Source of the DNA: Nitrospirae bacterium GWC2_42_7
Lineage (GTDB): Bacteria > Nitrospirota > Thermodesulfovibrionia > Thermodesulfovibrionales > UBA6898
Reading direction: 5' to 3'
DNA: 8,157 bases
NCBI GenBank assembly: GCA_001803645.1
Contig: MHDW01000028.1
Span: 1-8,157 of the forward strand
Positions 1-6,581 of the stretch are shown piece after piece (position 1 is the first letter of the stretch; each line of letters starts with the position of its first letter). Below the pieces are notes generated by a model that did no database searches, was not told the DNA's origin, and saw nothing but the letters and a program-made list of their open reading frames with translations. Both the position numbers and the translations under genes were made by a program.

Positions 1-402
1 GATGAAAAAGCTGCAATGGAGATAGCCGGAAGATCAAGAGGAACTCCCCGTATCGCCAACAGGCTTTTAAAAAGAATAAGAGATTTTGCGCAGGTGCTTG
101 GAGACGGCAGAATAGACCTTGCCATAACAAAGAAGTCTCTTATCTCGCTCGATGTTGATGAAAGAGGCCTTGATGAAATGGACAGAAAACTTCTGCTGAC
201 ACTGATCGAGAAATTCAACGGCGGCCCCGCAGGAATTGAGACTATCGCAGCCTCTTTGAGAGAAGACAAGGACACTATAGAAGATGTCTATGAACCTTAT
301 CTTCTTCAGGAAGGTTTTCTGGAGCGGACTCCCCGAGGGAGAATAGCAACCCGCAATGCATTCCTTCATCTTAAGAAAGATGTTCCGCAGGGGCTGTTTT
401 GA
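1..402 (+). CDS. ruvB: Holliday junction branch-migration ATPase RuvB, C-terminal part (5'-truncated by window edge)
   Basis: RuvB is the AAA+ motor that drives Holliday junction branch migration together with RuvA. The reading frame is already open at base 1 ([10 protein letters not shown]...), so the ATG at 16 is internal and the gene starts outside the window; 133 residues are visible. The first part carries the AAA+ small-domain motif [19 protein letters not shown], whose Arg after GTP is the sensor-2 arginine of the family. The rest is the winged-helix DNA-binding domain, with [22 protein letters not shown] and the near-terminal TPRGRIAT motif, which in the family contacts DNA. The tail after it ([16 protein letters not shown]) is of normal length. 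Walker motifs lie upstream, outside the window. The gene is followed by repeat copy A, so it is probably the last gene of a ruv unit. Confidence 0.97.
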   Translation, partial: DEKAAMEIAGRSRGTPRIANRLLKRIRDFAQVLGDGRIDLAITKKSLISLDVDERGLDEMDRKLLLTLIEKFNGGPAGIETIAASLREDKDTIEDVYEPYLLQEGFLERTPRGRIATRNAFLHLKKDVPQGLF

Positions 403-472
403 GGATAATGAAAAAATAGGATTTCATAATTGAATATACATTACGATGATAATTTCTCTTTTCCTCATTCCA

Positions 473-527
473 TAACTCCCCCTTCCCCCTCTTATCTTAA
501 GAGGGGGTGCCAAAGGCGGGGGTGTTA
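473..527. repeat. Palindromic repeat copy A (single hairpin with outer stem)
   Basis: A perfect 10-bp inner stem, CCCCCTCTTA (485-494) and TAAGAGGGGG (498-507), closes a 3-base loop. Outer arms TAACTCCCCC (473-482) and GGGGGTGTTA (518-527) pair with one mismatch. The element fills most of the ruvB-queH gap. No T-run follows on either strand, so it is not a standard intrinsic terminator. It shares its C-rich left half and G-rich right half with copies B, C and D in this window, which suggests one dispersed repeat family. Confidence 0.8.
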
Positions 528-554
528 CTTCAAATTTAAATTTATTATTACACA

Positions 555-1088
555 ATGAAACTCCTTATGCATATCTGCTGTTCGAACTGCTGTATTTATC
601 CTCTCCAGACACTTCTTTTCAAAGGCATTGAAACAAAAGGCCTCTGGTTCAATCCGAACATACACCCGTATACAGAATATTCCAGCAGGCTTAACTCACT
701 CAAGAAACTCCAGAACATATGGAAGCTCGACATAGAATATATCGATGAATATCCTCTCGATGACTTTCTGAAGACTATTGCCGGACGCGGCGACAAAAGG
801 TGTGAAGCCTGTTATTTCATAAGGCTCGACAGGACTGCTGAGATCGCCGGAAGATCGAACTTCGATGGATTCACAACATCTCTTCTTGCCAGCCCGTACC
901 AGAAGTTTGACATGATAATAAACATAGGGAAAGAAGCAGGAAAAAAACATGGGGTTGAATTCTGGGTTGAAGACCTCAGACAGGGATGGAACATCTCAAA
1001 GGGCCTCTCCAGAGAGCTTGATCTATACAGGCAGAAATACTGCGGATGCATATATTCTGAAATGGAAAGGAATATGAAGAAGAAATAG
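555..1088 (+). CDS. queH: Epoxyqueuosine reductase QueH (DUF208 family)
   Basis: QueH reduces epoxyqueuosine to queuosine at tRNA position 34, the last step of Q synthesis, and replaces the unrelated cobalamin-dependent QueG in many bacteria. The 177-residue protein has the family's cysteine pattern: HICCSNCC near the N terminus (C8, C9, C12, C13), CEAC (C83, C86) and YRQKYCGCIYS near the C terminus (C163, C165). The segment FTTSLLASPYQ (about 106-116) is also typical. In the family these cysteines hold an iron-sulfur cluster and a nearby iron. The usual Pro of the CCxPC motif is Asn here (N11), a mild deviation. The ATG is preceded by AT-rich sequence without a clear ribosome site; the next in-frame ATG (M5) would cut close to the motif. 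The gene stands alone between repeat copies A and B. Confidence 0.95.
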   Translation: MKLLMHICCSNCCIYPLQTLLFKGIETKGLWFNPNIHPYTEYSSRLNSLKKLQNIWKLDIEYIDEYPLDDFLKTIAGRGDKRCEACYFIRLDRTAEIAGRSNFDGFTTSLLASPYQKFDMIINIGKEAGKKHGVEFWVEDLRQGWNISKGLSRELDLYRQKYCGCIYSEMERNMKKK

Positions 1089-1112
1089 TCTATGTTTAAG
1101 GTTAATTTTTCA

Positions 1113-1193
1113 CCCTCCCCTGCCCCCTCCCCTCAAGGGAGGGGAATATATATCGTCCCTCTCCCCTGGAGGGAGAGGGCATGGGAGAGGGGG
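1113..1193. repeat. Palindromic repeat copy B (double hairpin)
   Basis: Two adjacent hairpins lie between queH and the DUF2905 gene. The first is CCCCTCCC (1124-1131) with GGGAGGGG (1137-1144) around a 5-base loop. The second is CCCTCTCCC (1157-1165) with GGGAGAGGG (1171-1179), also around a 5-base loop. A C-rich left arm (CCCTCCCC, 1113-1120) and a G-rich right arm (1183-1193) can pair imperfectly around both, giving a cruciform-like fold. No T-run follows. The architecture matches copy D. Confidence 0.8.
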
Positions 1194-1245
1194 ATCAAAA
1201 TATTTGTTAAGAATCTCTTTATGTATTTAACTAATTAATCATAAA

Positions 1246-1473
1246 ATGACAGATGGAATTCAACATATAGGCAAATTACTCTTGATCCTCGGCATTGTGA
1301 TAGCTCTCATTGGCGCTCTGCTTCTGCTTTCTGCTAAAATATCCTGGCTTGGAAAACTGCCGGGAGATTTTTTAGTCCAAAAGAAAAACTTTACTTTATA
1401 TTTCCCGCTGGCAACAAGTCTGCTGATAAGCATCTTGCTTACATTATTGTTCTGGTTTTTTGGAAGGAGATAA
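1246..1473 (+). CDS. DUF2905 family small inner-membrane protein
   Basis: This 75-residue protein of unknown function has two hydrophobic segments, at about residues 8-29 and 51-72. The conserved connecting loop (LGKLPGDFLVQKKNFTLYF) followed by PLATSLL is the signature of the DUF2905 family. Full length is normal for the family. No strong ribosome site precedes the ATG, but no better start exists. It is separated by only 2 bases from the SpoIID-like gene, so the two are almost certainly co-transcribed. From memory, members of this family often sit near ruv, spoIID-like and queA genes; no molecular role is known to me. Confidence 0.9.
   Translation: MTDGIQHIGKLLLILGIVIALIGALLLLSAKISWLGKLPGDFLVQKKNFTLYFPLATSLLISILLTLLFWFFGRR
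1465..1470 (+). promoter_or_regulatory. Ribosome binding site deciding the TTG start of the SpoIID-like gene
   Basis: AGGAGA lies 5 bases upstream of the TTG at 1476 and overlaps the end of the DUF2905 gene. It supports the TTG as the true start. That start also gives a complete signal peptide, which any later start would lose. Confidence 0.7.
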
Positions 1474-1475
1474 AT

Positions 1476-2459
1476 TTGTTACAAAGAATTATTTTAATCA
1501 TAGCAGTGATTACCTTTATAGCAATATCCGAAGCAGGCGCAATTAAGGTACTTATAATTGACGATGTATTTAAAAATATTCCTGATAAGAACAACAAAAT
1601 ATCTAAAATGGGCAAGATGCGGGGCGATCTGCTTGTGAACGGAACCCACTATCTCGGCAATATAGAGGTCTGGAAAGACAAGGAAGGGCTTTATTTGATA
1701 AATGAACTCCCGCTCGAAGAATATCTAAAGAACGTTGTGAGTGCTGAGGTCGGAATAAACTGGGACATGGAAGCTCTAAAGACACAGGCTGTTATATCAA
1801 GGACATATGCACTTTACCAGATAGCCTTGAACAAAAATAATAACAACAATTATGACCTTACATCTTCAGTGCTTCACCAGGTATATAAAGGAGCAACTAT
1901 TGATCCGAGAATATCATACGCAGTCATGACAACCGAGGGGGAAGTGCTCACATATAACGGTAAGCTGATCGAATCACTTTATCATTCAACCTGCGGAGGA
2001 AGGACAGAGGCTTCGGAAGAAGTCTTCGGGAAGAGCTATCCATACATGAAGCCTGTTGAATCAAACTGCGAACTGTCTCCTTACTGGATATGGGAACGCA
2101 AAATACCAATAGAAGAAATAGAAAATGCACTTAATTTGTCTGAGATAAAAGAACTATCCATAAAGTCCTACACATCAACCGGGAGAGTAAAGATATTAGA
2201 TATCATCCACTCTGATGGGACGCTCACTGTCAAGTCAAATGAATTAAGAAAAGCTCTCGACTGGAAACGTCTTCCGAGCACGAATTTCACCCTAACACGC
2301 GACAACGACAGCTTTATCTTTGAAGGAAAAGGCTATGGCCACGGCGTCGGCCTCTGCCAGTGGAGCGCTCTTGAAATGTCGAGAGACGGAAAAAACTATA
2401 AGGAAATTCTTTCTTTCTTCTACCCCGGCACTGTCCTTCAGAAATATGAAAACCGCTGA
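1476..2459 (+). CDS. SpoIID/LytB-domain protein, probable secreted peptidoglycan lytic enzyme
   Basis: Proteins with this domain cleave glycan strands that lack stem peptides (SpoIID of sporulating Firmicutes) or modify amidase activity (LytB). The 327-residue product starts with a short signal peptide, residues 1-22, ending in AGA. The core follows: NELPLEEYLKNVVSAE (about 76-91, with E91 in the position of the catalytic Glu of SpoIID), LKTQAVISRTYALYQ (101-115), YHSTCGGRTEA (169-179, with C173 and later C198 as possible metal or disulfide residues) and the C-terminal signature GKGYGHGVGLCQWSA (284-298). The start is TTG with a good ribosome site. Its end overlaps queA by 14 bases. The neighbouring genes are not sporulation genes, so a vegetative wall role is more likely than a sporulation one. 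Family assignment is firm; the exact role is inferred. Confidence 0.93.
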   Translation: MLQRIILIIAVITFIAISEAGAIKVLIIDDVFKNIPDKNNKISKMGKMRGDLLVNGTHYLGNIEVWKDKEGLYLINELPLEEYLKNVVSAEVGINWDMEALKTQAVISRTYALYQIALNKNNNNNYDLTSSVLHQVYKGATIDPRISYAVMTTEGEVLTYNGKLIESLYHSTCGGRTEASEEVFGKSYPYMKPVESNCELSPYWIWERKIPIEEIENALNLSEIKELSIKSYTSTGRVKILDIIHSDGTLTVKSNELRKALDWKRLPSTNFTLTRDNDSFIFEGKGYGHGVGLCQWSALEMSRDGKNYKEILSFFYPGTVLQKYENR

Positions 2460-3453
2460 ATATGATTATCATCTTCCCGAAGAACTGATAGCTCTCAGGC
2501 CTACGCGCAAAAGAGACGATTCAAGACTTCTTGTGCTTCACAGGGACAGCTCAATAGAGCATAAGAAGTTTCATGACCTTCCGTCATATGTAAATTCAGG
2601 CGATATGCTTATTCTAAATAATTCCAAGGTATTTCCTGCGCGTCTTTCCGGATTCAAACCAACCGGAGGTAAGCTTGATATTTTGCTCGTCAAAGAGATC
2701 TCTGCCGGATTATGGAGTATCCTATCGAGAGAGAAATTTACCGGCTGGCTCAGGATATCAGCAGATCTCTCGCTCGATATCTTTGAGGGCAAGACAGCTC
2801 AATTTGAAAAAAACACCAATGTAAGAGAGACTATCTGGAAAGAAGGGCGTATGCCCCTTCCACCATATATCAAACGTCTTTCTGACGAAACAGATAAAGA
2901 GCGATATCAGACTATATACGCTGAGAACGAAGGCTCTATTGCTGCTCCGACAGCAGGACTGCACTTCACTAAAGAGCTTCTTGAAAATATCAGATCAAAA
3001 GGGGTGCTCGTCCGTAATATAACACTTCATGTAGGCACCGGCACCTTCAAACCTGTAAAAGCTGAGGAGGTCTCTGAACATGTTATGGATAAAGAGTTCT
3101 TCGAGATAGATCCGGATCTTTTAAAAGAGATCAATGAGGTCAAACGCTCAGGCCACATGATATTTACAGTTGGGACAACTTCTACAAGGGCTCTTGAAGG
3201 ATATTTGTCCGGCAGATGCATAATATCTTCCTCAAACGGCGCTATAAAAGGCATGACAGATATGTTCATATATGAAGGTTATGATTTCAAGGCTGTTGAT
3301 TCTCTTATTACAAATTTTCACCTTCCCTGCTCAACTCCCTTAATGCTCACATCAGCTCTTGCAGGACGTGAAAACCTGCTGAAAGCATACAGATCTGCAG
3401 TCACTGACGGATATAGATTTTTCTCCTATGGTGATGCTATGCTTGTTTTATGA
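2446..3453 (+). CDS. queA: S-adenosylmethionine:tRNA ribosyltransferase-isomerase QueA
   Basis: QueA transfers and rearranges the ribosyl part of SAM onto preQ1 in tRNA to form epoxyqueuosine, the substrate of QueH. The protein has 335 residues from the ATG at 2446, in line with the family. Recognisable motifs in order are YDYHLPEELIALRPTRKRDDSRLLVL (residues 5-30), NNSKVFPARL, MPLPPYIKR, AAPTAGLHFT, LHVGTGTFKPV, TTSTRALEG and LITNFHLPCSTPLMLTSALAG, ending SYGDAMLVL. The open frame extends upstream to an alternative start at 2320 inside the preceding gene, but the extra 42 residues are low-complexity and not QueA-like, so 2446 is preferred. It overlaps the SpoIID-like gene by 14 bases and the next gene by 4 (ATGA), indicating coupled translation. 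Confidence 0.97.
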   Translation: MKTAEYDYHLPEELIALRPTRKRDDSRLLVLHRDSSIEHKKFHDLPSYVNSGDMLILNNSKVFPARLSGFKPTGGKLDILLVKEISAGLWSILSREKFTGWLRISADLSLDIFEGKTAQFEKNTNVRETIWKEGRMPLPPYIKRLSDETDKERYQTIYAENEGSIAAPTAGLHFTKELLENIRSKGVLVRNITLHVGTGTFKPVKAEEVSEHVMDKEFFEIDPDLLKEINEVKRSGHMIFTVGTTSTRALEGYLSGRCIISSSNGAIKGMTDMFIYEGYDFKAVDSLITNFHLPCSTPLMLTSALAGRENLLKAYRSAVTDGYRFFSYGDAMLVL

Positions 3454-4097
3454 AGCGCGATAATTTCAGAGATAAAACTTCCCTGTTCCTTGCAGGGAAA
3501 GAACTCTTGATCATACTTGTTGTCATCTTTTCTGCGTTAAGCTTTACTTTCGGCTACTTTGTAGGAAAATTCGGGAAAGAAGAACCAACAGAAAACGACT
3601 TTCAATCATCAACACCCTCGCCTCAGCTCCCTGAACCTCAAGAAATTCCATCCACAACAAATACTTCAGAGCAGGAAGTTTCTATAGAGGACACATCGCA
3701 ATCCTTGCAGGACATAAAACCTGACCAGCCCCAGACTGTTCCAGTACCTGAGGAAACATCTAAGGAGACACAGAAGCAGGCAGTGAAAAAAAATCTGAAG
3801 GTAGATACAAAAGCTGATGCATCATCACCTTTGGATATAAAACCACAGAAGAATGAAACGCTATATACTGTTCAACTGAATGCATTAAGAAACTCTGTTG
3901 AGGCAGAAAAGTTCATGGCAAAATATGAGAAAAAAGGCTATAAGACATATATTGTTGTTTCGACCGACAAAAAGAGGAATAATATATATAAAATAAGAAC
4001 AGGTGAATTCAAAAACAAACAGGATGCAGATATACTTTCTTTAAAGATAAGAAAGGCCGAAGGATTAAGCACTTTTGTTACAATGAAGAACCGATAG
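3450..4097 (+). CDS. SPOR-domain single-pass membrane protein
   Basis: The 215-residue protein has a short cytoplasmic N terminus, one membrane segment at about residues 18-38, a Pro/Glu/Gln/Ser/Thr-rich linker at about 43-135, and a C-terminal SPOR domain at about 136-213 (ETLYTVQLNALRNSVEAE..., ...IYKIRTGEFKNKQDAD...). SPOR domains bind peptidoglycan strands lacking stem peptides at division sites, so the domain should lie outside the membrane. The layout resembles FtsN and DedD, but the sequence alone does not assign either name. The start overlaps the queA stop as ATGA. The stop codon forms part of the putative ribosome site of phoH. Confidence 0.92.
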   Translation: MKRDNFRDKTSLFLAGKELLIILVVIFSALSFTFGYFVGKFGKEEPTENDFQSSTPSPQLPEPQEIPSTTNTSEQEVSIEDTSQSLQDIKPDQPQTVPVPEETSKETQKQAVKKNLKVDTKADASSPLDIKPQKNETLYTVQLNALRNSVEAEKFMAKYEKKGYKTYIVVSTDKKRNNIYKIRTGEFKNKQDADILSLKIRKAEGLSTFVTMKNR

Positions 4098-4100
4098 GAG
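4095..4100 (+). promoter_or_regulatory. Putative ribosome binding site for phoH, overlapping the SPOR gene stop
   Basis: TAGGAG overlaps the TAG stop of the SPOR gene. It has no ATG, GTG or TTG in the phoH frame at a normal distance, but lies 11 bases upstream of an in-frame ATT at 4112. It supports initiation near 4112 rather than at the ATG at 4256, although the spacing is slightly long. Confidence 0.4.
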
Positions 4101-4111
4101 AATATACGGAT

Positions 4112-5065
4112 ATTTTAGAGATAGAATTCGACAGTGAGAACGAGTACCCTTTCCTGTCAAGCGGAATAGAAAAAAACCTGAAGATCATCGAGGAATCTCT
4201 CGGTATTTCAGCAAGCGCAAGAGGCAATAGTATCTTTCTGAAAGGCGACAAAGAGATGATAACAACTGCTGAAAAACTTATAAATGACCTTCGCTATATA
4301 AGCGCAAAAGGATATAACCTTAAACCCGAGGATATTCGTTATGCAGTCAATTCAATAGCAAGTGGCAGCGAGACCTCGCTTAAAGACCTTTTTCTGAACA
4401 ATATACCGGTATCTTCTAAGCGCCGCTTTATAATTCCCAAGACCGAGACACAGAGGCTTTATATTGATGCAATAAAAAAATATGACATAGTCATAGGGAT
4501 CGGCCCTGCCGGCACAGGCAAGACCTATCTTGCGATGGCAATGGCAATAAACGCTTTGCTCAAAAAACAGATAAGCAGGATCGTGCTTGCAAGGCCTGCT
4601 ATCGAGGCGGGAGAAAAGCTGGGATTCCTTCCCGGCGATCTGTATGAAAAAGTAAACCCTTATCTCAGGCCTCTTTATGATGCTTTGTTTGATATGATGG
4701 AAGCGGAAAAGGCTGCAAAATTAATCGAAAGCGGAGTGATCGAGATCGCTCCACTCGCATTCATGCGCGGCAGGACACTCAATGACTCATTTATCATCCT
4801 TGATGAGGCGCAGAACACTACTTCAGAACAGATGAAGATGTACCTCACAAGACTTGGATTTAACTCCAAAACCGTTATTACCGGCGATGTCACACAGATA
4901 GACCTGCCGTCAGGAAAAACATCAGGCCTCATAGAAATAACCAAGATACTTGAAGATATAGAGGATATAAGCTTTGTACATTTTTCCGATAAAGATGTTG
5001 TCAGACGTAAACTGGTACAAAAAATAGTAAAGGCATACGAAAAATATGAAAAACGGTCTTCCTAA
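4112..5065 (+). CDS. phoH: PhoH-family ATPase (start uncertain, possibly ATT)
   Basis: PhoH proteins are P-loop ATPases linked to RNA metabolism; the related YbeZ works with YbeY. The core shows Walker A GPAGTGKT (residues 131-138 counted from 4112, K137), the family motif LARPAIEAGEKLGFLPGDL, Walker B FIILDEAQNTT and VITGDVTQIDLP. The first in-frame ATG is at 4256, which would give only 269 residues. The frame upstream encodes a typical PhoH N terminus (ILEIEFDSENEYPF, then NLKIIEESLGISASARGN and IFLKG), so the real protein very likely begins near 4112 with about 317 residues, the normal family length. No ATG, GTG or TTG occurs in this frame between the stop at 4004-4006 and 4256. An ATT start (as in infC), another rare start, or a sequence error are the options. 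The end overlaps the next gene by 20 bases. Confidence 0.9.
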   Translation: MLEIEFDSENEYPFLSSGIEKNLKIIEESLGISASARGNSIFLKGDKEMITTAEKLINDLRYISAKGYNLKPEDIRYAVNSIASGSETSLKDLFLNNIPVSSKRRFIIPKTETQRLYIDAIKKYDIVIGIGPAGTGKTYLAMAMAINALLKKQISRIVLARPAIEAGEKLGFLPGDLYEKVNPYLRPLYDALFDMMEAEKAAKLIESGVIEIAPLAFMRGRTLNDSFIILDEAQNTTSEQMKMYLTRLGFNSKTVITGDVTQIDLPSGKTSGLIEITKILEDIEDISFVHFSDKDVVRRKLVQKIVKAYEKYEKRSS

Positions 5066-6581
5066 AATAGATAAAAAAGCTATAAATTTATCGGAATATC
5101 CCTTAATGAAGATACTGTTTTTTTGCGTGACCTCTTTGTTGGTCTCTGCAACAGTGATGGTTGACCTGTCTCCTGAAAGGTTTATCGGTGGCACACTCAT
5201 TGCTCTTGTTCTTCTCTTTACCTTTTACAGGGATATCATGAGATATAAACCCTCTTATGTCGAAAATAACAGCATGCTTCTGCTCCTGGGCCTTATGATA
5301 GTAAACACTCTCATAATAGGAAGGCTTTTTGAATATATACTGCTTAACTTTTCTAAAGGTCTCGGCTTCATCTCTCCTGATATAGCTGTTTACGGCATCC
5401 CGATCGCAGCAGGTGCAATGCTCGTCACACTGCTTTTCGACTTCCATGCTGCTATTACATTTTCATTCATCATCAGCCTGCTTACCGGATACTGGATGAA
5501 CAATGCGCTCTTTCCTATTTACACATTCATAGGGAGCCTTACTGCTGCATTCACTGTAATAAGATGCAAAAAAAGGTCGGCGCTTTTAAGAGGCGGGCTG
5601 TATGTTGCAGCAGCAAACATAGTAATCATTCTGACACTTCTGATCTCCAGCGGTGAAATATTTACAATTAAAACCCCGTATGCGCTGATCTTTGCGATAT
5701 TCTCAGGTATCGTTGTTTCAGCCATTGTTTCGCTCCTTCTTCCGCTTCTGGAATATACTTTTAAGGTCACTACAGACATCAGCCTTCTTGAACTCCTTGA
5801 TCTAAATCAGCCTCTTATGAAAACCCTCATGATAACAGCACCCGGGACATACCATCACAGTGTGATCGTCGGAAGCTTAGTGGAATCAGCAGCAGAGGCC
5901 GTAGGTGTCAACCCGCTTTTAGCAAGGGTAAGTTCCTATTACCATGATATAGGAAAGATAAAGATGCCCGACTACTTTGTCGAGAATCAGGCAAGCGGCA
6001 CTTCAAACAAACATGACAAGCTGACGCCGCATATGAGCAGTATAATTATCACAAGCCATGTTAAGGAAGGTGTTGAGCTTGCAAAACAGCATAAACTCCC
6101 CCAGAGCATAATTGACATCATAAAACAGCACCATGGCACAGCGATAATCACATATTTCTTCCAGAAGGCAAAGGAACAGGAACCTTTCTCTACCCATGCA
6201 GAAGACGAATACAAATATCTCGGGCCAAAACCACAGACAAGGGTAGCGGCTCTTGTGATGATGGCAGATGCTGTAGAGGCGGCCTCAAGGGTCCTTACCG
6301 ACCCTACGCCTTCAAGGATCGCAGCGCTTATTGATAAGATAATCAATCATATTTTCCTTGACGGCCAGCTCGATGAATGTGAGCTCACACTTAAGGATAT
6401 TTCAGAAATAAAACAAAATTTCTCTTATATACTTACAGGTATCTTCCATAAGAGGATAGACTATCCGGGATTTGATTTCAGCCATGAAGGTATACATAAA
6501 GAACCAGCAACGAACGAAAAAGCTCAACCAGCAGAGGATAAAAAAGGACTTAAGCAGAACGCTACATCTTTTAAGCCTTAA
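5046..6581 (+). CDS. 7TM-HD membrane phosphohydrolase (PgpH/YqfF-like), lacking the extracellular domain
   Basis: The family hydrolyses cyclic di-AMP (PgpH) through a cytoplasmic HD domain behind a seven-helix membrane part. This 511-residue protein has about seven or eight hydrophobic segments between residues 22 and 236, then an HD domain at about 255-475. Motifs are PGTYHHS (266-272), HDIG (300-303, H300 and D301 as metal ligands), NKHDKLTPHMSS, TSHVKEGVELA, QHHGT (361-365), LGPKPQTRVAALVMMADAVEAASR and DGQLDECELTL. Classical members are roughly 700-800 residues and carry a large extracellular 7TMR-HDED domain after the first helix; here only about eight residues (DLSPERFIG region, 40-48) separate the first two helices. 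The last about 32 residues are low-complexity and overlap ybeY. The substrate c-di-AMP is inferred from family membership only. Confidence 0.93.
   Translation: MKNGLPKIDKKAINLSEYPLMKILFFCVTSLLVSATVMVDLSPERFIGGTLIALVLLFTFYRDIMRYKPSYVENNSMLLLLGLMIVNTLIIGRLFEYILLNFSKGLGFISPDIAVYGIPIAAGAMLVTLLFDFHAAITFSFIISLLTGYWMNNALFPIYTFIGSLTAAFTVIRCKKRSALLRGGLYVAAANIVIILTLLISSGEIFTIKTPYALIFAIFSGIVVSAIVSLLLPLLEYTFKVTTDISLLELLDLNQPLMKTLMITAPGTYHHSVIVGSLVESAAEAVGVNPLLARVSSYYHDIGKIKMPDYFVENQASGTSNKHDKLTPHMSSIIITSHVKEGVELAKQHKLPQSIIDIIKQHHGTAIITYFFQKAKEQEPFSTHAEDEYKYLGPKPQTRVAALVMMADAVEAASRVLTDPTPSRIAALIDKIINHIFLDGQLDECELTLKDISEIKQNFSYILTGIFHKRIDYPGFDFSHEGIHKEPATNEKAQPAEDKKGLKQNATSFKP

Noticed and set aside
485..507. 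Copy A hairpin as an intrinsic terminator for ruvB
   Set aside because: No T-run follows the stem on either strand; related stems occur inside ybeY, where termination would be harmful.
22..860. Shared stretch GCCGGAAGATC in ruvB (about 27) and queH (about 846)
   Set aside because: Both encode EIAGRS by coincidence in unrelated proteins; the similarity does not extend further.
1204..1231. Possible promoter (TTGTTA with TTTAAC downstream) before the DUF2905 gene
   Set aside because: The -10 match is poor in AT-rich DNA where such matches arise by chance.
403..1245. Repeat copies A and B as a CRISPR array
   Set aside because: Copies differ in sequence and spacing, are separated by a gene, and there are no regular spacers or cas genes.
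2320..2445. Upstream extension of queA by 42 residues
   Set aside because: It lies inside the SpoIID-like gene, is low-complexity, and the QueA family N terminus begins at the ATG at 2446.
3450..5065. Programmed frameshift joining the SPOR protein to PhoH
   Set aside because: The frames overlap (4007-4097), but I see no clear slippery site, and such a fusion would put PhoH on a SPOR domain expected outside the membrane. A rare start codon or sequence error is simpler.
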